Positions 61,382 through 64,000 of a stretch of DNA of 64,000 nt are shown here, in pieces. Within the stretch, counting starts at the first letter, position 1; every line of letters starts with the position of its first letter. The DNA comes from Blastococcus sp. TF02-8 (GTDB taxonomy: Bacteria; Actinomycetota; Actinomycetes; Mycobacteriales; Geodermatophilaceae). The DNA lies in assembly GCF_003319175.1 (NCBI RefSeq), contig NZ_QOHK01000001.1, positions 682,001 to 746,000 on the forward strand. The letters are read 5' to 3'. Both the position numbers and the translations under genes were made by a program. The notes beneath the pieces were generated by a model, which saw nothing but the letters and a program-made list of their open reading frames with translations, did not search any database and was not told the DNA's origin.

Positions 61382-61636
61382 GTGGGTTCGACTGAACGGC
61401 CGTTCGACGGGAAGGCGTTCGCCTTCAACGCCGGCCTGGCTCTGGTCGGCGGGGGTGCGGGCCGAGCGATCAGCGGAGCCTGGCGCAACAGTGCCTTCGC
61501 GAGGATGGGCAGGCACGCGGCCGGCGGTCTCGCCCGCCAGCCGCGAGCGCAACAGATCGGCTTCAACATGTTGACGAACGGCTCGCTCGCCCTGATGGGC
61601 TACAGCAACGCCTGGCACGTCAAGCGCAGGAGGTGA
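61382..61636 (+). CDS. short protein, possibly a gene fragment
   Basis: An 84-residue frame starting with GTG (a TTG at 61376 is also possible); a stop codon lies directly upstream. The product is glycine- and alanine-rich with a basic C-terminus (FDGKAFAFNAGLALVGGGAG, and NAWHVKRRR at the end). It could be the C-terminal remnant of a longer secreted or toxin-like protein, or a genuine small protein. The 160 bp in front hold no other gene. It is five bp from the PH-like membrane protein start. Confidence 0.5.
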   Translation: MGSTERPFDGKAFAFNAGLALVGGGAGRAISGAWRNSAFARMGRHAAGGLARQPRAQQIGFNMLTNGSLALMGYSNAWHVKRRR

Positions 61637-61641
61637 GGCCG

Positions 61642-62208
61642 ATGCCGACGAGCTCGTCGAGACTGGTCATCCGGGCGAATCCGGGCCTGCGCGTCGCCCT
61701 GGTGTTGTACCTGCTCTTCATGTTGATGTGGGGCTGGTTGGCCGCACCGTTCGCGGAGCAGTCGAGCCTCCGGTGTGCTCTGGTGGCCACGCTGACGGGA
61801 GTGCTGGCGGCCCCGGCACTTCTGCTCGGCACCACCGCCATCGTGGTGGGACGGGACGGCTACCTCACCTTGGTCAATCTCTGGGTGGCTGTGACCATCC
61901 CCTGGGAGGACGTGTCCCACCTGTCGGCCGAGGACGGATTCCAAGTCGTCCTGCGATCAGGTCGAAAAGAGAGCTCCTCGGCGATCGCCACGTCCCTCAT
62001 CGGCACGATCGCCCGTTACCCAAGCGCCAGGCGGGCGATCCGCACCATCGAGGAGTTCCTGGGCCAGGATCTCTCGACGCCCAGAGCCTGGCAGTCGGGC
62101 GACGTCGATACGCAGCGGACGTTCCGCTCCGTGGCTGTCGCCTGGGCTGGGGCGTATGCCTTGTTCGTCGGCTGCGTCGCCTACCTGATCGCTCGATTCA
62201 TCGCCTAG
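61642..62208 (+). CDS. small membrane protein with PH-like domain
   Basis: A 188-residue protein. Two hydrophobic helices at the N-terminus (VALVLYLLFMLMWGWLAA and a second at about 45-65) are followed by a beta-rich section (TTAIVVGRDGYLTLVNLWVA) resembling bacterial PH-like domains, and a C-terminal helix. The ATG has AGGAGG eight bases upstream. Role unknown. Confidence 0.72.
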   Translation: MPTSSSRLVIRANPGLRVALVLYLLFMLMWGWLAAPFAEQSSLRCALVATLTGVLAAPALLLGTTAIVVGRDGYLTLVNLWVAVTIPWEDVSHLSAEDGFQVVLRSGRKESSSAIATSLIGTIARYPSARRAIRTIEEFLGQDLSTPRAWQSGDVDTQRTFRSVAVAWAGAYALFVGCVAYLIARFIA

Positions 62209-62266
62209 CTGTAGTGCCCATGAGCGTTGTTGACGACGTCGCGGGCTGATCCAAAGAGGAGAGCCC

Positions 62267-62560
62267 GTGCCGAAGAGGGCCGCTGCCAGGTCTCGCCGGT
62301 ACTGGGGCGACGGCCTCACCCCGCCCTGGCGCTGGTTCTACGTCGCGCTCGCCATCGCCTGGACGGCCACGCTGGGGTACTTCCTGAACAACACCGGCCA
62401 AGGATGGACGGCGGTCGGCGTGCTCGCGGTGCTCCTCGTCGCCATCGCGGCCCTCACCCACCCGGGGACGACGACCGAGCGGGCACTCGCACGCACCCGG
62501 CGCCACCAGTACCGGCACCGACGTGACGGGGACCCGAGGCCCCCGGGGTTCGACGGCTGA
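62267..62560 (+). CDS. small membrane protein, hypothetical
   Basis: A 97-residue protein with a basic N-terminus (RRYWGDGLTPPWRWFY), two hydrophobic helices (about 24-40 and 47-63) and an Arg-rich tail. The GTG start follows an AGAGGAGAGC box. No family recognised. It follows the PH-like gene by 58 bp. Confidence 0.65.
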   Translation: MPKRAAARSRRYWGDGLTPPWRWFYVALAIAWTATLGYFLNNTGQGWTAVGVLAVLLVAIAALTHPGTTTERALARTRRHQYRHRRDGDPRPPGFDG

Positions 62561-62592
62561 CGACCGGCAGCGCCCGACCGGCTGATCCAGGC

Positions 62593-63126
62593 CTAGACGC
62601 CGAGGTGCGCCAGTGCCTGGAGCAGCAGCGTCGCCTGGCCGTTCATCAGCTCACCCAGCACTGCCGGGTCCCGCGCCTCGAGCGGCGAGAACCAGGTCAG
62701 CTCCAGCGCGTCCTGCTGCGGGGCGCAGTCGCCCTCGACCGGGACGACGTAGGCCAGCGACACCGCGTGCTGCCGCGGGTCGTGGAACGGCGTCACCCCC
62801 GGAGTGGGGAAGTACTCGGCCACGGTGAACGGCTGCGGCGCCGGTGGTACCCGCGGCAGCGCGAGCGGGCCGAGGTCCTTCTCCATGTGCCGGAGCAGGG
62901 CCGTGCGGATCCGCTCGTGGTACAGCACGCGGCCCGAGACCAGGGCGCGCTTGATCTGCCCGTCCTCGCCGGCGCGCAGCAGCAGCCCGACCGCGGTGAC
63001 GACGCCCTGCTCGTCCACCCGCACGGGGATCACGTCCACGTACAGGATGGGCAGCCGCTCGCGGGCCGCGTCCATCTCCTCGCGGGCCAGCCAGCCCCCA
63101 CCGGTCGCCGTCGTCACCTCGGTCAT
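62593..63126 (-). CDS. DUF4916-type NUDIX hydrolase family protein
   Basis: A 177-residue protein matching the DUF4916 group of NUDIX-like proteins. YVDVIPVRVDEQGVV and the GLLLRAGEDGQIKRALVSGR strand lead to ERIRTALLRHMEKDLG, where the normal Nudix residues are altered. It may be inactive as a hydrolase. It is transcribed divergently from the helix-turn-helix gene. Confidence 0.85.
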   Translation of the reverse strand: MTEVTTATGGGWLAREEMDAARERLPILYVDVIPVRVDEQGVVTAVGLLLRAGEDGQIKRALVSGRVLYHERIRTALLRHMEKDLGPLALPRVPPAPQPFTVAEYFPTPGVTPFHDPRQHAVSLAYVVPVEGDCAPQQDALELTWFSPLEARDPAVLGELMNGQATLLLQALAHLGV

Positions 63127-63197
63127 GGGGACTGTCTAACCGATCAGACTCCGTTCCCGTCCGATCGGGTCGGTAACGTCGCCGATTCGGCTTGATG

Positions 63198-63223
63198 GAC
63201 AGTGTCGCGCTGGCGACACTGTC
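63198..63223. promoter_or_regulatory. palindromic operator candidate
   Basis: An 11-bp perfect inverted repeat (63198-63208 and 63213-63223) with spacer GCTG ends three bases before the ATG of the helix-turn-helix gene. It is well placed to be an operator used by that protein to repress its own operon. Confidence 0.7.
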
Positions 63224-63226
63224 TGT

Positions 63227-63895
63227 ATGGCTCTTCTGAGCAACCAGCAGGCCGCCGACCGGATCGGGGTCTCGCTCCGCCACGTCCAGCGGCTGGTCTC
63301 GGGTGGTCAGCTGGTCGCGATCGGGCCCGACCGCATCGACGCCGAGTCCGTCGCCCAGTGGATGGCCCAGCGCGACGGCAGCCGCCTGCGCGCGTGGGAG
63401 GAGCCGACAGCCTGGGCCGCCGTCGCCCTGCTGGAGGGGCGGCCGGCGCCGTGGCTCGGCCAGGCCCAGCGGTCGCGCCTGCGCTCGGCACTGGCCGCCG
63501 CCACCGCAGACGAGCTGGTGGCCCGCACCCGCAACCGCGCCACGGTCCGCCGCTACCGCGCCCACCCGCGCGCCGGGATGCACCTCCTCCGTGCCCTCGC
63601 CCCCTCGGGGATCAACCTGGGCATCGGCGGGCTGACCCCGATGCCCGACCGGCCCGACGGCTACATCGCCGAGGCCGAGATCCTCGACCTGGTCATCCGC
63701 TACCGCATGGAGATCGACCCGGGCGGCGACATCACCCTGCGCGGCACCCACATGCCCATGGACGTCGTCCGGGAGCTGGCCGACGGCGACCGCCACGCGC
63801 TGGCCGGCCTCGACCTCGCCGCCTCCACCGACCCCCGGGAGCGCTCGGCCGGCCGCCGCATCCTGGACCGCGCCGTCGCGGCCCTGCGTGGCTGA
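63227..63895 (+). CDS. helix-turn-helix protein (AbiEi-like partner of a nucleotidyltransferase)
   Basis: A 222-residue protein. Residues 5-48 are a helix-turn-helix (NQQAADRIGVSLRHVQRLV, with recognition helix) of AlpA/excisionase type. The remainder is a basic helical domain with LNLGIGGL-like turns. Its stop overlaps the start of an AbiEii-like nucleotidyltransferase, as in actinobacterial toxin-antitoxin pairs. A palindrome directly before the ATG points to autoregulation. Confidence 0.72.
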   Translation: MALLSNQQAADRIGVSLRHVQRLVSGGQLVAIGPDRIDAESVAQWMAQRDGSRLRAWEEPTAWAAVALLEGRPAPWLGQAQRSRLRSALAAATADELVARTRNRATVRRYRAHPRAGMHLLRALAPSGINLGIGGLTPMPDRPDGYIAEAEILDLVIRYRMEIDPGGDITLRGTHMPMDVVRELADGDRHALAGLDLAASTDPRERSAGRRILDRAVAALRG

Positions 63896-64000
63896 GCCCC
63901 TGCGGCCGGGCACCCCGCCGGGCGGCTGGGGCCGCCCATGGCCCGACGTCGCCGAGCTGGCCGCCGTCGTCCCCGCGTCGTCCTGGACGCTGATCGGCGG
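63888..64000 (+). CDS. AbiEii-like nucleotidyltransferase, N-terminal end (partial)
   Basis: Thirty-seven codons before the window ends, starting with a GTG that overlaps the helix-turn-helix stop by eight bases. The product reads VAEPLRPGTPPGGWGRPWPD and ends SSWTLIGG, the characteristic beginning of the AbiEii/DUF1814 nucleotidyltransferase fold. The active-site residues lie beyond the edge, so this rests on context and a short match. Confidence 0.55.
   Translation, partial: MAEPLRPGTPPGGWGRPWPDVAELAAVVPASSWTLIG

Overview
This window is from a very GC-rich actinobacterial chromosome. A typical backbone line (11881-11940) is 75% G+C, GTG starts are frequent, and ribosome sites are of the AGGAGG type. 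The protein mix (DUF2277, DUF5925-type AAA protein, LppU-like protein, single-chain acyl-CoA carboxylase, phytochrome-SpoIIE phosphatase, DUF3048 lipoprotein) suggests Geodermatophilaceae (Blastococcus, Geodermatophilus or Modestobacter) or close relatives. That placement is inference. No rRNA, tRNA, CRISPR array, integrase, transposase or phage structural gene was seen.

Layout. 1-8497: backbone housekeeping genes, including the end of a TctA transporter subunit, a short-chain dehydrogenase, small membrane proteins, an ElaA-type acetyltransferase, a thioesterase, a ferritin-like/lipid-droplet-type protein and an enoyl-CoA hydratase. Strong hairpins separate several of them. 8695-14610: one giant DUF4011 / superfamily-1 helicase / Vsr-like / DUF3320 protein, the architecture of the single-gene antiphage system Hhe. 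14745-19466: a bacteriophytochrome-SpoIIE phosphatase next to a STAS antagonist and an RsbW-like kinase (a partner-switching module), then threonine deaminase. 19515-23350: a MacAB-like exporter operon with a peptidoglycan-binding adaptor, followed upstream by two small secreted proteins. 23539-29816: a dehydrogenase, a GH5 glycosidase, and two divergent lipoproteins, one carrying a freshly duplicated repeat. 29907-41278: a fused acyl-CoA carboxylase, AAA protein, SMP-30-like protein, diguanylate cyclase, flavin-dependent oxidoreductase, NUDIX, an ADP-ribosylglycohydrolase fused to a tyrosine phosphatase, and a CocE/NonD hydrolase.

41616-56373 is the standout: a compositionally distinct defence island. 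A cytosine methyltransferase (Dcm) faces an eight-gene, tightly overlapping operon: Vsr nickase, DUF1156 adenine methylase, DUF499 ATPase with an N-terminal Swt1-type HEPN domain, MutL/MORC-like GHKL ATPase, DUF4420 PD-(D/E)XK nuclease, Z1 helicase, a standalone HEPN protein, and a small PD-(D/E)XK protein. The MutL, DUF4420 and Z1 core is that of the predicted MutL-type restriction systems and of the Mza antiphage system. The AIPR protein that I recall as part of Mza is absent. In its place are a DUF1156/DUF499 module in front and a HEPN-plus-nuclease pair behind. I interpret it as a composite defence system. Parts of it, especially the DUF1156 gene (43% G+C at 44461-44520), are far less GC-rich than the backbone.

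56698-64000: return to backbone genes. There is an enoyl-CoA hydratase, a membrane-anchored protein with a possible HEPN-like domain, an MFS transporter, small hypotheticals, a DUF4916 NUDIX protein, and at the right edge a helix-turn-helix / AbiEii-type pair preceded by an 11-bp palindrome directly upstream of its start codon.
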